Part shown: positions 43,706 through 54,168 of the stretch, piece after piece
How positions within the stretch are numbered: the first letter of the stretch is position 1
Layout: every line of letters starts with the position of its first letter
DNA from: an uncultured Saccharospirillaceae bacterium
GTDB taxonomy: Bacteria > Pseudomonadota > Gammaproteobacteria > Pseudomonadales > Oceanobacteraceae
Assembly (NCBI GenBank): GCA_947499545.1
Contig: CANMOZ010000001.1
Location: 372,001 to 436,000 of the forward strand
DNA: 64,000 bases
Direction: 5' to 3'
The notes under the pieces: model-generated
The model's database searches: none
Told to the model about the DNA's origin: nothing
What the model saw: the letters and a program-made list of their open reading frames with translations, nothing else
Made by a program: the position numbers and the translations under genes

Positions 43706-44041
43706 CTAATCAAGCAATTCGTCTGTTTTAGCGGCCATTATGAAATCATTGCGATGAAGACCTTCGATTTTGTGCGTCCACCAATTCACCTTTACTTTGC
43801 CCCACTCGGTCAAAAGTGCGGGATGATGTTTTGCTTCTTCAGCGATTTCACCCACTTTGTTGGTGAAGGCAATAGCCTGTTTAAAGTTCTTAAATTCGTA
43901 CAAGCGATACAGCTGAGGAATCCCATCAATATCTTCAACGCGCCATTCGGGGATTTCTTTTAAAAGTTCCGGCATTTCCGCATCGGTAACTTTGGGAGCG
44001 CCAACCCGGCAGATTTCGCAGCTTTCTTGGGCAAGTGACAT
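43706..44041 (-). CDS. phhB: pterin-4a-carbinolamine dehydratase
   Basis: A 111-residue protein with the family signature [38 protein letters not shown], including the catalytic His pair (HHPAL) and the later His in WWTH. It regenerates the tetrahydropterin cofactor of phenylalanine hydroxylase. No phhA is beside it in this window. An N-terminal [12 protein letters not shown] is usual for the gammaproteobacterial form. Confidence 0.95.
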   Translation of the reverse strand: MSLAQESCEICRVGAPKVTDAEMPELLKEIPEWRVEDIDGIPQLYRLYEFKNFKQAIAFTNKVGEIAEEAKHHPALLTEWGKVKVNWWTHKIEGLHRNDFIMAAKTDELLD

Positions 44042-44088
44042 TCGATCGCCTCCATACGTGTCAGTCTTCAGTCTCTTGTTATAGCTTT

Positions 44089-44110
44089 AAGGGCGCGTGA
44101 TCACGCCCTT
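44089..44110 (-). terminator. hairpin after the fumarase gene
   Basis: AAGGGCG / CGCCCTT stem with an internal GTGATCAC palindrome, 15 bases past the stop of the leftward fumarase gene. No long U run. Confidence 0.65.
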
Positions 44111-44124
44111 ATCGAGTCTGAGGA

Positions 44125-45633
44125 TCAAACGGCTTTTGTATTAATTTTTTGGTACCACTCTTGGGGACCGGTGGTATGCACTGAGGTTCCCTTAGAGTCG
44201 ACCGCAACGGTTACAGGCATATCTTGCACATCAAATTCGTAGATGGCTTCCATACCCATCTCTTCAAATGCCACCACCTTAGCGGATTTCACTGCCTGGG
44301 CAACTAGGTATGCAGCGCCACCTACAGCCATCAAATACACCGCTCCCGTATCCTTGATGGCTTCAATCGCAGTTGGGCCTCTTTCAGCTTTACCGATCAT
44401 ACCGATCAACCCGGTTTGCTCTAGCAATGTGCGCGTAAATTTATCCATACGCGTTGCGGTTGTGGGACCTGCTGGACCAACCACTTCATCACGCACAGGG
44501 TCCACTGGGCCCACGTAATAAATAAAGCGATTTTTTAGATCAACCGGCAACGTTTCCCCTTTCGACAGCATATCAATCATACGCTTATGAGCAGCGTCGC
44601 GACCTGTCAGCATCTTGCCAGACAGCAACACCGTTTCACCCGGCTGCCAGGTACGTATTTCTTCTGGAGTGACTTCATTTAAATTCACTCTGCGCACCCC
44701 TTCACCGACTTCCCAGGTGATATCAGGCCAATCATCGATACTTGGAGGCGTCTGCAACGATGGCCCAGAACCATCCAACACAAAATGCGCGTGGCGTGTC
44801 GCTGCACAGTTAGGAATCATCGCTATTGGTAAAGAAGCCGCATGTGTTGGATAGTCTTTGATCTTAACGTCTAAAATGGTTGTTAACCCACCCAACCCTT
44901 GGGCACCGATACCCAACTTGTTCACCGCATCAAATATTTCCAGACGCAATTCTTCTGCACGATTTTGCGGACCACGAGCTTTTAATTCGTGTATATCAAT
45001 AGGGTCCATGAGGGACTCTTTGGCGAGAACAGCGGCTTTTTCAGCCGTACCACCAATACCGATGCCCAACATACCAGGAGGACACCAACCCGCTCCCATC
45101 GTCGGGACGGTTTTGACGACCCAATCAACAATGCTATCGGATGGATTCAGCATGACCATTTTCGATTTATTCTCTGAACCGCCCCCTTTTGCGGCGACAT
45201 GAACTTCCACCTGATCGCCAGGCACAATTTCCGTATGAATAACCGCAGGGGTATTGTCTTTAGTGTTGCGTCTAGCGCCGGCTGGGTCTGCGAGAATGGA
45301 TGCTCTTAACACATTATCTGGATGTGTATAGGCTCTTCGAACACCTTCATTGATCATCTCTTCGAAGCTGAGCGTTGCATCCCATTGAACGTTCATACCG
45401 ACTTTCACGAACACTGTCACGATTCCCGTATCCTGACAAATGGGTCGATGCCCTTGGGCACACATACGTGAATTGATTAGAATTTGTGCCATCGCATCTT
45501 TTGCGGCTTGAGACTCTTCCTTTTGGTAGGCCTCATACACAGCATCGATAAAGTCTTTGGGATGATAGTAAGATATGAATTGCAAAGCATCAGCGACGCT
45601 CTCAATGAGGTCGTCTTGGCGAATAATCGTCAT
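44125..45633 (-). CDS. fumA: fumarate hydratase, class I (iron-sulfur)
   Basis: A 502-residue oxygen-sensitive class I fumarase interconverting fumarate and malate in the TCA cycle. Visible are RPICQDTGIVTVFV with one of the three cluster Cys, GGGSENKSKM, GAGWCPPGMLGIGIGG with a second Cys, and IPNCAATRHAHFVLDGSGP with a third. The C-terminal beta domain has LLSGKMLTGRDAAHKR and VGPAGPTTATRM. Both N- and C-terminal halves are in one chain, as in FumA/FumB. No lesion. Confidence 0.95.
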   Translation of the reverse strand: MTIIRQDDLIESVADALQFISYYHPKDFIDAVYEAYQKEESQAAKDAMAQILINSRMCAQGHRPICQDTGIVTVFVKVGMNVQWDATLSFEEMINEGVRRAYTHPDNVLRASILADPAGARRNTKDNTPAVIHTEIVPGDQVEVHVAAKGGGSENKSKMVMLNPSDSIVDWVVKTVPTMGAGWCPPGMLGIGIGGTAEKAAVLAKESLMDPIDIHELKARGPQNRAEELRLEIFDAVNKLGIGAQGLGGLTTILDVKIKDYPTHAASLPIAMIPNCAATRHAHFVLDGSGPSLQTPPSIDDWPDITWEVGEGVRRVNLNEVTPEEIRTWQPGETVLLSGKMLTGRDAAHKRMIDMLSKGETLPVDLKNRFIYYVGPVDPVRDEVVGPAGPTTATRMDKFTRTLLEQTGLIGMIGKAERGPTAIEAIKDTGAVYLMAVGGAAYLVAQAVKSAKVVAFEEMGMEAIYEFDVQDMPVTVAVDSKGTSVHTTGPQEWYQKINTKAV

Positions 45634-45907
45634 GCTACTCTCTCTGGGTTTATCAAGCTCAAGCTACCTTCTAGATTAACACAGCTAGGACGGAGTTAGT
45701 CACTTCACTTCAGGAATAGCTAAAAGCGTCATACGGGTGGTTTTACAAACATCTAACAACCACTTACTGACATTAACCGCCCACAACAAGCACCCAAGCT
45801 GAAGACAGGTTTTAGGCTAATCTCCTAAGGTAGATAGGAGGGGTACTGCACCCTTAGCTTGTCTCTGCTTCTTTAAAAAAAATTTACTTTTATGGAGCAT
45901 CACTAGT

Positions 45908-46669
45908 ATGAGTTGGAATTTCAGCTTCAGTCGCACATTAACTTGTATTGTTTTGAGCCTTACTTGTGGCTTTGGATTTGCGGGTGAGAAGAATATAACA
46001 ATTAATATGGTGACGGTAGACTGGGAACCTTATTATGGGTCCCACCTTCGAAACGGCGGCTTCTTTTCAGACATATGCCGAGAAGTATTTTACCGGGCTG
46101 GCTACACCATGAAACTGACCTTTATGCCCTGGGCTAGAGCACTAAAAGGAACGTTCGTCGGAAAGTATGATGGAATACTCGGAAGCTATTACGTTAAAGA
46201 AAGAGTACCTTACGTCTTTTATTCCATACCAGTGTATTATGCCGAAGAAACTCTTTTCTCTAGAGCAGAAGATGGTCCTAGAAATTACACATCAATATCA
46301 GATCTTTCAAATTACAGACTAGGCATTATTACCGGCCATTCTCATTCAAAGAAAATTGATTACGCAAACAATCTAACTAAAGTTTCCGCACCTTCCCTTG
46401 AGATAAATATTAAGCGTTTAATGGCAAACCGGGTTGATCTAATTGTGAGCGGAAAACTTGCTGTACTGAATTCCATAAACGTTAACTTCCCTGAATGGAA
46501 AGGTAAAATACTACCAGTAGAGCCCGCCCTAGAATCACCACCATTATACATAGCACTATCAAGAAAGCTAAAAGGGCATAAAAAAGTCATCAGCGATTTC
46601 AATCAAGCACTTAACAACATGAAAAAATCTGGAGAGGTAGACAACATTGCCAAGAGATATGGTTTTTAA
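45908..46669 (+). CDS. solo periplasmic solute-binding protein (family 3)
   Basis: A 253-residue protein with signal peptide (cleavage near GFA/GE). SBP_bac_3 core: INMVTVDWEPYYGSHLRNGGFFSDICREVFYRAGY, PWARALKGTFVGKYDGILGSYYVKERV, YRLGIITGHSHS hinge, LMANRVDLIVSGKLAVL, ending ALNNMKKSGEVDNIAKRYG. It has a similar layout to the copies at 30854 and 22061. No transporter gene beside it. Confidence 0.82.
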   Translation: MSWNFSFSRTLTCIVLSLTCGFGFAGEKNITINMVTVDWEPYYGSHLRNGGFFSDICREVFYRAGYTMKLTFMPWARALKGTFVGKYDGILGSYYVKERVPYVFYSIPVYYAEETLFSRAEDGPRNYTSISDLSNYRLGIITGHSHSKKIDYANNLTKVSAPSLEINIKRLMANRVDLIVSGKLAVLNSINVNFPEWKGKILPVEPALESPPLYIALSRKLKGHKKVISDFNQALNNMKKSGEVDNIAKRYGF

Positions 46670-46757
46670 TCCTTGAACTATTAACGACCAGAAGAGATTT
46701 CAATCCCACCATCCTTTAGAATAGGCACCATACTCAAACATAGCTCTAGGTTAGAGC

Positions 46758-47381
46758 TCATTTCAGCAAAATAAACTCTTTTTTTATTTCTTGGCTAAAA
46801 ACCTGACGATATTCTTCTTCAATCGAAGCTAAATACAACGACTGAACCGCTTGCTTTACATTATAAGTGCTCCGAATGCTTGAGAGCTTTTCTTGAGAAC
46901 CAATTTCTTTCTTTATAAACCCTTTATTTGACGGGGCCCAATTTTCATGATTTCGCTGTTCCTGATATCGGTAAACTAATATCTCGTTCGCTTTCAACCT
47001 AAGCCCAAAGTCTAAGTAACGTCCAAAATCCCACCCGGGTAAACCCTCCAATCCCAACAATGGTCGCCTCAGTATGATATGATGCGCGCCCTGCTCCAGA
47101 TTCACTTCAAGGGCACTTCCGGATTTCAACTGGCCAACATATTGCTCATTAATATACACCCGCGGTGCTTCCCATTCTGTATTTGCCCACTCAGATTTTG
47201 GGCGATAAAAAATGAGCTGCCCTGGCTTACTTTCCGCAACTTGAAAATGTTTGGGTAATGTAACACTCTTATTTTCACGACTAATGCCTTGATTAGATAC
47301 ACAAGCCACACTCAATAAGCTTGCAGAAATCATGATCGTCAGGCGACAACTCGAATCAATCAAAATCTTTTTTAAACACAT
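46758..47381 (-). CDS. lipoprotein, DUF2846-like
   Basis: From ATG 47381 (AGGAGGG upstream) 207 residues. Lipoprotein-like leader with SLLSVAC (lipobox VAC). The central domain GQLIFYRPKSEW ... RVYINEQYVGQLKSGSALEVNLEQGAHHI matches the DUF2846 pattern of a small beta domain with a Gly-rich turn. The C-terminal 70 residues are charged helices (SIEEEYRQVFSQEIKKEF). Faces the envelope; function unknown. Confidence 0.78.
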   Translation of the reverse strand: MCLKKILIDSSCRLTIMISASLLSVACVSNQGISRENKSVTLPKHFQVAESKPGQLIFYRPKSEWANTEWEAPRVYINEQYVGQLKSGSALEVNLEQGAHHIILRRPLLGLEGLPGWDFGRYLDFGLRLKANEILVYRYQEQRNHENWAPSNKGFIKKEIGSQEKLSSIRSTYNVKQAVQSLYLASIEEEYRQVFSQEIKKEFILLK

Positions 47382-47626
47382 AAACCCTCCTACCAAGATT
47401 ACAACATCATATTGTTTTACTAAGCATCAACCTAAAATACTCACGGCAATATTAATACCAAATACAACTTTTACTCAACGGGAATAATCGCCAACACACA
47501 CCCCAAAGTATATTGTTATATAAAAACCATACCAACAATAAATTTAAAAAAGAGTTGTACAAAAATGGTCTATTTTGGATAATGGGATCGGTAACACCAA
47601 TAGAAAATTACAAGCAGGAATTTGAT

Positions 47627-48727
47627 ATGATGCATAAAAAAAACAATGCTTTATTTAAACGTCTAAGAACATTTAAATCTGCATCCCTTATGTTAAGCTG
47701 TGCAATTCTTTGCTCATCTAATGCCTTTGCTAATTCGGTTGAGCAACAGCCCTCCACTGTAAAAGTACTGAACTGGTGGGGGTTCTTAGAACCAGCTAAA
47801 ATGGAAGGTTTTGGTCAAGAATGTAATACCACCATCGAAGTGACTGAAATGCAATCTGCCGACCATTTCATTGAAACCTTTGGAGCGAGAAAACCATTCG
47901 ATATCAGTGTTTATCCAAGAGATCTGTATCCGGATTACAAAGAAGCTTTCCCAGAAGCAGGCCCCGATATCAGCCACATCGCCGAAGATTACTACCCAAC
48001 AGTCAAACAACGTTATCAAGCACAAGGATTTACTTCTGATACTCTGTATTTTGATATTGCATCCTTAGTCCTTGTTTATAACAAAGATTTCATTTCCAAT
48101 CCCAACGCTCTGACTTTAGACGGCATATTCAATCTGGCAAAACAGGGACGGGTTGTCTTCCCCAACAGCTTTGAGATGATCCATCAAATGCTTAGGCTAG
48201 ATTCGGAAGAGAGAACGGACGAACGCTGGGAGCAAATTTACGATTTAGTTGTCAACCATAACCTGGAGCTATCCGATTTTGCAACGTCCTTTTATGGTTC
48301 CGATTTCATCCTAGCCATGCACTATTCTGGGGAAGCCATGCAGCCAAATGTTAATTGGGGTCTTGTAAAAGGCACAAATGATCAACCCATCACACCAGGG
48401 TTCAGCCTTCACCCACAATATTCTTTCAATGCCGGCGATGTTTTATCTATCCGCAGCCAAGATCCAGCTACTCTGTGTGTTGCCCAGAAACTTTCAAGCC
48501 ATACCTTTGCAAAACATGTAACCGACACTAGCTTCTACTTTAGCCCTTTTGGTGATATCCCAGCCTCTTTCCGTGATGAAGAAAGGCGTGCCATTGGAAA
48601 AAGTTTCTTTGAAGGCATCGCAGATACCTCTTGGTTGCCCGCGCATCACTGGGTTGATTACAGCCCAAGAGCCAGAGAAATATGGGAAGCTATTCAACGC
48701 AATCTCTCTTCAGATAACCCACAATAG
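47627..48727 (+). CDS. PotD-like extracellular solute-binding protein (paralogue 1)
   Basis: Best start is ATG 47627 with AGGA seven bases before it; upstream in-frame ATG codons would spoil the signal peptide. 366 residues: signal peptide to AFA/NS, then VKVLNWWGFLEP, typical of polyamine/iron-type binding proteins, PFDISVYPRDLYPDY, FDIASLVLVYNKDF, and SPFGDIPASFRDEERRAIG near the end. It is strongly similar over its whole length to the next gene, so the two are a tandem duplication. No permease or ATPase genes accompany them. Confidence 0.85.
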   Translation: MMHKKNNALFKRLRTFKSASLMLSCAILCSSNAFANSVEQQPSTVKVLNWWGFLEPAKMEGFGQECNTTIEVTEMQSADHFIETFGARKPFDISVYPRDLYPDYKEAFPEAGPDISHIAEDYYPTVKQRYQAQGFTSDTLYFDIASLVLVYNKDFISNPNALTLDGIFNLAKQGRVVFPNSFEMIHQMLRLDSEERTDERWEQIYDLVVNHNLELSDFATSFYGSDFILAMHYSGEAMQPNVNWGLVKGTNDQPITPGFSLHPQYSFNAGDVLSIRSQDPATLCVAQKLSSHTFAKHVTDTSFYFSPFGDIPASFRDEERRAIGKSFFEGIADTSWLPAHHWVDYSPRAREIWEAIQRNLSSDNPQ

Positions 48728-48742
48728 AACTCATTAGAAATC

Positions 48743-48770
48743 GCAACAGGCTGCAACTGCAGCCTGTTGC
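48743..48770. other. 12-bp perfect hairpin with trailing A run
   Basis: GCAACAGGCTGC-AACT-GCAGCCTGTTGC, directly after the first PotD-like gene and followed on the plus strand by seven A. It has the polarity of a terminator for leftward, not rightward, transcription, though no leftward gene is near. Confidence 0.65.
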
Positions 48771-48963
48771 AAAAAAACCGCGCATCATTTTCAGAAATTG
48801 AAGTCGTACTGCAATAAATTTATTGTCTCTTAACTAGAATCTTCCAGACTTTTCGAACCAACAAGCTGTCTTTCCATCTTCAATTCAACAAATCGATTGT
48901 TTTCAAGCAAGCAGCCTTAGATAATGAAACCGACCAAGCCTTGATAAAAGCGGGTGTTCATCA

Positions 48964-50070
48964 ATGGATCAAAAGACCAATAGCTTTCTGTTCAAATTAA
49001 AAAACAAATCTAGTTTTTTATCGCTAATAGCCATTTGCGTTATTCTTTGGTCTTCCTATACCGCAATTAACTCGTTTGCACAAACATCTTCCACCGTAAA
49101 AGTTTTAAACTGGTGGGGTTTTATAGAACCAGGAAAAATGAAAACCATCAGCAAGGAGTGTAACACCGCTATCGAAGTGACTGAAATGCAATCTGCTTAT
49201 CATTTTATCGTCACATTTGAAGCGAGACAGCCATTTGATATCAGCGTATATCCAAGAGATTTATACCCAGATTATAAACAAGCTTTCCCAAAACCAGGCC
49301 CAGACATCAGTGATATTGCTACTAATTATCACCCAGCAATCAAGCAACGCTATCTAGCACAGGGATTCACGTCTGATACTCTGTATTTTGATATCGCATC
49401 CATGATCTTAGTCTACAACAAAGACCATATCACTAACCCTAATGACCTGACATTAGACGATATACTAAAGCTTGCGGAACAGGGGCGGGTTGTCTTACCC
49501 AATAGCTTCGAAATGATCCACCAAATGCTGAGACTTGATTCAGAAAAAAGTACGGATCAGCGGTGGGAACAAATTTATGATTTAGTCATTAATCACAATT
49601 TACAGCTTTCGGATTTTGCAACCACCTTTTACGGATCTGACTTCATCCTGGCCATGCACTATTCAGGTGAGGCCATGCAGCCCAACGTTGATTGGAGTTT
49701 GGTAGAAGGAACCGACAACACCCCCATCACACCAGGGTTCAGTCTTCATCCACAATATTCTTTCAATGCCGGGGATGTATTATCCATCCGCAGCCATGAT
49801 CCCGCTACTCTTTGTGTTGCTCGGAAACTTTCGAGCCACGCCTTTGCAAAACACCTAACCGATACCAGCTTTTACTTCAGCCCTTTTGGTGACATCCCAG
49901 CTTCCTTCCGTGATGAGGAAAGACACGCCATTGGAAAACATTTCTTTGAAAGCATTCAACAGACTTCTTGGCTACCAGCGCGTCACTGGGTTGACTACAG
50001 CCCTAAAGCCCTAAAGATATGGAAAGAAATACAAGAAGCACAAAGGCTTTATTCAAAAAAAACTCAATAA
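48964..50070 (+). CDS. PotD-like extracellular solute-binding protein (paralogue 2)
   Basis: 368 residues, signal peptide to NSFA/QT, then VKVLNWWGFIEPGKM and the same order of motifs as the preceding gene, for example FDISVYPRDLYPDYK, FYGSDFILAMHYSGEAMQPNV and SPFGDIPASFRDEER. It lies 236 bp after its paralogue, in the same direction. Ligand is unknown; the family binds polyamines, sulfate, iron or other anions and cations. It ends before a strong bidirectional terminator. Confidence 0.85.
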   Translation: MDQKTNSFLFKLKNKSSFLSLIAICVILWSSYTAINSFAQTSSTVKVLNWWGFIEPGKMKTISKECNTAIEVTEMQSAYHFIVTFEARQPFDISVYPRDLYPDYKQAFPKPGPDISDIATNYHPAIKQRYLAQGFTSDTLYFDIASMILVYNKDHITNPNDLTLDDILKLAEQGRVVLPNSFEMIHQMLRLDSEKSTDQRWEQIYDLVINHNLQLSDFATTFYGSDFILAMHYSGEAMQPNVDWSLVEGTDNTPITPGFSLHPQYSFNAGDVLSIRSHDPATLCVARKLSSHAFAKHLTDTSFYFSPFGDIPASFRDEERHAIGKHFFESIQQTSWLPARHWVDYSPKALKIWKEIQEAQRLYSKKTQ

Positions 50071-50084
50071 TGCCCGTAGCAATC

Positions 50085-50112
50085 AAAAAAGGCTGCATCA
50101 GCAGCCTTTTTT
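50085..50112. terminator. bidirectional terminator between PotD-like gene and purA
   Basis: AAAAAAGGCTGC-ATCA-GCAGCCTTTTTT, a perfect stem with A run on the left and T run on the right. It serves both the rightward binding-protein gene and leftward purA. Confidence 0.92.
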
Positions 50113-50137
50113 GAAGAGCTTAAGCCATCTCTGATCC

Positions 50138-51457
<1,320 letters not shown>

Positions 51458-51615
51458 CTAAACGAGCGCCAAGCAATGAAGTTCTTTCCCACATCACTCA
51501 CCGCGTTATCAGGGCTCAAAGCCACTGATGAAACCCAATTTTCCATTCTCTTTGATGGCTGAACGAATAGGAATCACACACACCTCATCAGCTTAGGATC
51601 GCTATTCAGAGTGCA

Positions 51616-51819
51616 TCAAGATTTCAGCCAATATAAAAGTGCCGTTCCTAGGAGCATACTGCAGAGCGCGCCTACTCGAATACTACGGTCTGGCATTGAC
51701 AGCACTTTCACGAGCATTTCACGCCAGGCTTGAGGGTTAAGAAAAGGCATGACACCTTCTATCACCAACACCAAGGCCATCGCAACAAAAAGCTGGTGCC
51801 ATACAGAGCTGTCTAACAT
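51616..51819 (-). CDS. DUF2065 small inner-membrane protein
   Basis: A 67-residue protein with two membrane helices (LFVAMALVLVIEGVMPFL and VGALCSMLLGTALLYWL). Typical of the DUF2065 family encoded between hflC and purA in Gammaproteobacteria. Function unknown. The hisZ gene often next to it in related groups is absent. Confidence 0.85.
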   Translation of the reverse strand: MLDSSVWHQLFVAMALVLVIEGVMPFLNPQAWREMLVKVLSMPDRSIRVGALCSMLLGTALLYWLKS

Positions 51820-51926
51820 GATGGCTTCCCTACACCAAGATCAGGGTAATCCGCCATTAGCTTAACCAACGCCGATCACCCACTGCTTGACTGTCTTAAA
51901 TACCAAGCAATTATTATCAACCAAAA

Positions 51927-51949
51927 AAAACCGGGGGGTCCCCGGTTTT
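51927..51949 (-). terminator. terminator after hflC
   Basis: AAAACCGGGG / CCCCGGTTTT stem with short loop. On the leftward transcript it is followed by a long U run (eight A on the plus strand). It separates the hfl operon from DUF2065-purA. Confidence 0.9.
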
Positions 51950-52044
51950 CGGTATTCTACACAGGTTAAGCCGTTTTACCTAGCCTCTTTTATAGAGCCG
52001 ATCCCATTGCCTCCAAGGCAACGAAATCATCACGCTTGACTGGG

Positions 52045-52920
52045 TTAACGCTTACCCTGACTGTTCTTTAAGAACCTGAAGAATTCACTGTCTGGCTTCA
52101 ACAAAAACATGTCTTGCCCTTCAGAGAAGGTTTCTTCATAAGCTTTTAGGCTACGCGTAAACGAATAAAAGTCACGGTCTTGACTGTACGCTTTGGCGTA
52201 TACCTCAGCCGCTTTTGCATCGCCCTCACCACGGATACGCTCAGCTTCACTGTAGGCGCTGGCTTCAATCACCACTTTTTGGCGATCGGCATCCGCACGA
52301 ATACCCTCAGCCAACTCATTCCCTTGTGAACGCAATTCGTTAGCTTCACGTTCACGCTCTGTCTTCATGCGGCGATAGACGTTATTTGAAAGGTCTTCCG
52401 GCAGATCAATCCCTTTAACACGGATATCCACCACTTCAATCCCAAACTGAGCCTTGGTCTGAGTATTGGTCGCTTTTGTTAAGTCCTCCATCAGTTCATC
52501 ACGCTCACCCGACACAACTTCCTGTAATTTTCGAGAAGCAAACTGATCACGCAAACCTTTGTTAACCACGTTAGCCAACAGGTTTGCTGCTTGGAAACGA
52601 TTACCCGAGGTTGACTGATAGTAAATACTAACATCAGCGATGCGCCACTTGACGAAGGAGTCCACTTCGACAAACTTTTTACCGATCGTTAAAAAGCGCT
52701 CTGGTTTGCTATCCAAGGTCAACAAACGCGCATCAAACTTCTTCACCTGATGCACCCAAGGCAACTTAAAATGAATACCGGGGGGAATATCCGATTCAAC
52801 AATTTGACCGAAACGTAATTTAATGGCGCGCTCACGCTCATCCACCACAAAGATCGCTGTTGAAGCTAATCCCAGCAATGCAACAAAAACAATCAATGAG
52901 AGCATAGATTTAGACTGCAT
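52045..52920 (-). CDS. hflC: FtsH protease modulator HflC
   Basis: From ATG 52920, two bases after the hflK stop, 291 residues. One membrane helix near the N-terminus (SLIVFVALLGLASTAIFVV), then an SPFH/band 7 domain with ERERAIKLRFGQIV and the DGRD-like region, and a long helix with ERIRGEGDAKAAEVYAKAY. HflC and HflK form a cage around FtsH and limit its proteolysis. A longer frame reaching 52983 overlaps hflK and lacks a site. Confidence 0.95.
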   Translation of the reverse strand: MQSKSMLSLIVFVALLGLASTAIFVVDERERAIKLRFGQIVESDIPPGIHFKLPWVHQVKKFDARLLTLDSKPERFLTIGKKFVEVDSFVKWRIADVSIYYQSTSGNRFQAANLLANVVNKGLRDQFASRKLQEVVSGERDELMEDLTKATNTQTKAQFGIEVVDIRVKGIDLPEDLSNNVYRRMKTEREREANELRSQGNELAEGIRADADRQKVVIEASAYSEAERIRGEGDAKAAEVYAKAYSQDRDFYSFTRSLKAYEETFSEGQDMFLLKPDSEFFRFLKNSQGKR

Positions 52921-52921
52921 A

Positions 52922-54067
52922 TTAACGGCCCTCCCGCTTGCTGGTACGCTCACTGCGTCTGCGCAGCTCGTTGTACACTTCATCCGTCAATCGACTGATG
53001 TCTGAACGACTCAGTTGATCTGATCCGCTCGAACTACCAGTGGATGCCGATGGACGTTTCAATTGATCTAATGGCAAATACATCATGTTATTGCCACCTT
53101 CAACATCCACCACCACTTTATTGGTTTTGGATAGAACACGGGTCAATGTCTCAAGATACAAACGCTCACGAGTGACTTCAGGTGCTTTTTTGTATTCGTT
53201 TAAAAGATCGGTAAAGCGAACGGTTTCACCTTCCGCTCTAGCAATAATTTGCTCTTTATAACCATTGGCTTCTTCAATCGCACGCTGAGCTTTACCACGC
53301 GCCTCTGGTACAACCTGATTCGCATAGGCTTCCGCTTCGTTTATATAACGTTCTTTATCCAGCTTGGCTTTTTGAACGTCATCGAAAGCTGCTTGAACCT
53401 GGCTGGGTGCACGAGCTTCTTTTACGTTAACGTTGGTCACCTGAATACCGGTTGAATAATCTTCAAGGTAAGTTTGCAAGCGCTGGCTGGTGGCTTCAGC
53501 TAAAAGTGCACGACCATCTGTCAAGATAGAATCCAGTTTGGCGCTGCCCACTTCATGGCGTAAGGCAGACTCACCCGCATAATCCACTGAACGTTCAGGG
53601 TCTTCAATTTTCAACGCAAACTGAACAGGGTCAATCACGCGATACTGAATATTCATCGCAATCGACACGATGTTCTCATCTTTGGTGAGCATTTCTTGGT
53701 CAATTTCTGCATTACGGATATTGGTCACGTTGACATTAATGACCCTCTCAGCCAAGGGCACTATGAAGTTAAACCCTGGTTCCAAAGTACGGTTGTATTT
53801 ACCTAGCTGAAGAACAACGCCTCGTTCTTGCTCATCAATTGGCGTCCAAGACAAATAGACCAAGAAAACAGCTAAACCCACAATAAGGATTGGCCAGGGC
53901 AAGCCACTGCCGCTGCTGTCTCCTCCACCATTGTTATTACCAAGCACGCCGTTTATTTTCTTGGACCACTGCTTGAAAACTTCGTCCAAATCAGGAGGGC
54001 CTTGATTTCCTTTGGGGCCATTCCCCCAAGGGTCATTATTGTTTCCACCTGGTTCATTCCAAGCCAT
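52922..54067 (-). CDS. hflK: FtsH protease modulator HflK
   Basis: From ATG 54067 (GGAG seven bases before) 381 residues. Gly/Asn/Pro-rich cytoplasmic start (AWNEPGGNNNDPWGNGPKG), one membrane helix (LPWPILIVGLAVFLVYLSW), SPFH domain with EQERGVVLQLGKYNRTLEPG, long helices, and a Ser-rich C-terminus. It partners HflC, whose gene follows with one base between them. Membrane protein quality control. Confidence 0.96.
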   Translation of the reverse strand: MAWNEPGGNNNDPWGNGPKGNQGPPDLDEVFKQWSKKINGVLGNNNGGGDSSGSGLPWPILIVGLAVFLVYLSWTPIDEQERGVVLQLGKYNRTLEPGFNFIVPLAERVINVNVTNIRNAEIDQEMLTKDENIVSIAMNIQYRVIDPVQFALKIEDPERSVDYAGESALRHEVGSAKLDSILTDGRALLAEATSQRLQTYLEDYSTGIQVTNVNVKEARAPSQVQAAFDDVQKAKLDKERYINEAEAYANQVVPEARGKAQRAIEEANGYKEQIIARAEGETVRFTDLLNEYKKAPEVTRERLYLETLTRVLSKTNKVVVDVEGGNNMMYLPLDQLKRPSASTGSSSGSDQLSRSDISRLTDEVYNELRRRSERTSKREGR

Positions 54068-54168
54068 AGGAGTCTCCATTAACAGATATGAATCGCACCT
54101 GCATCATTAATACCGCTCAACAAGCTAATACCTTACTGAGCGATTCAGTGTCTAATTGCGAATTCTAA

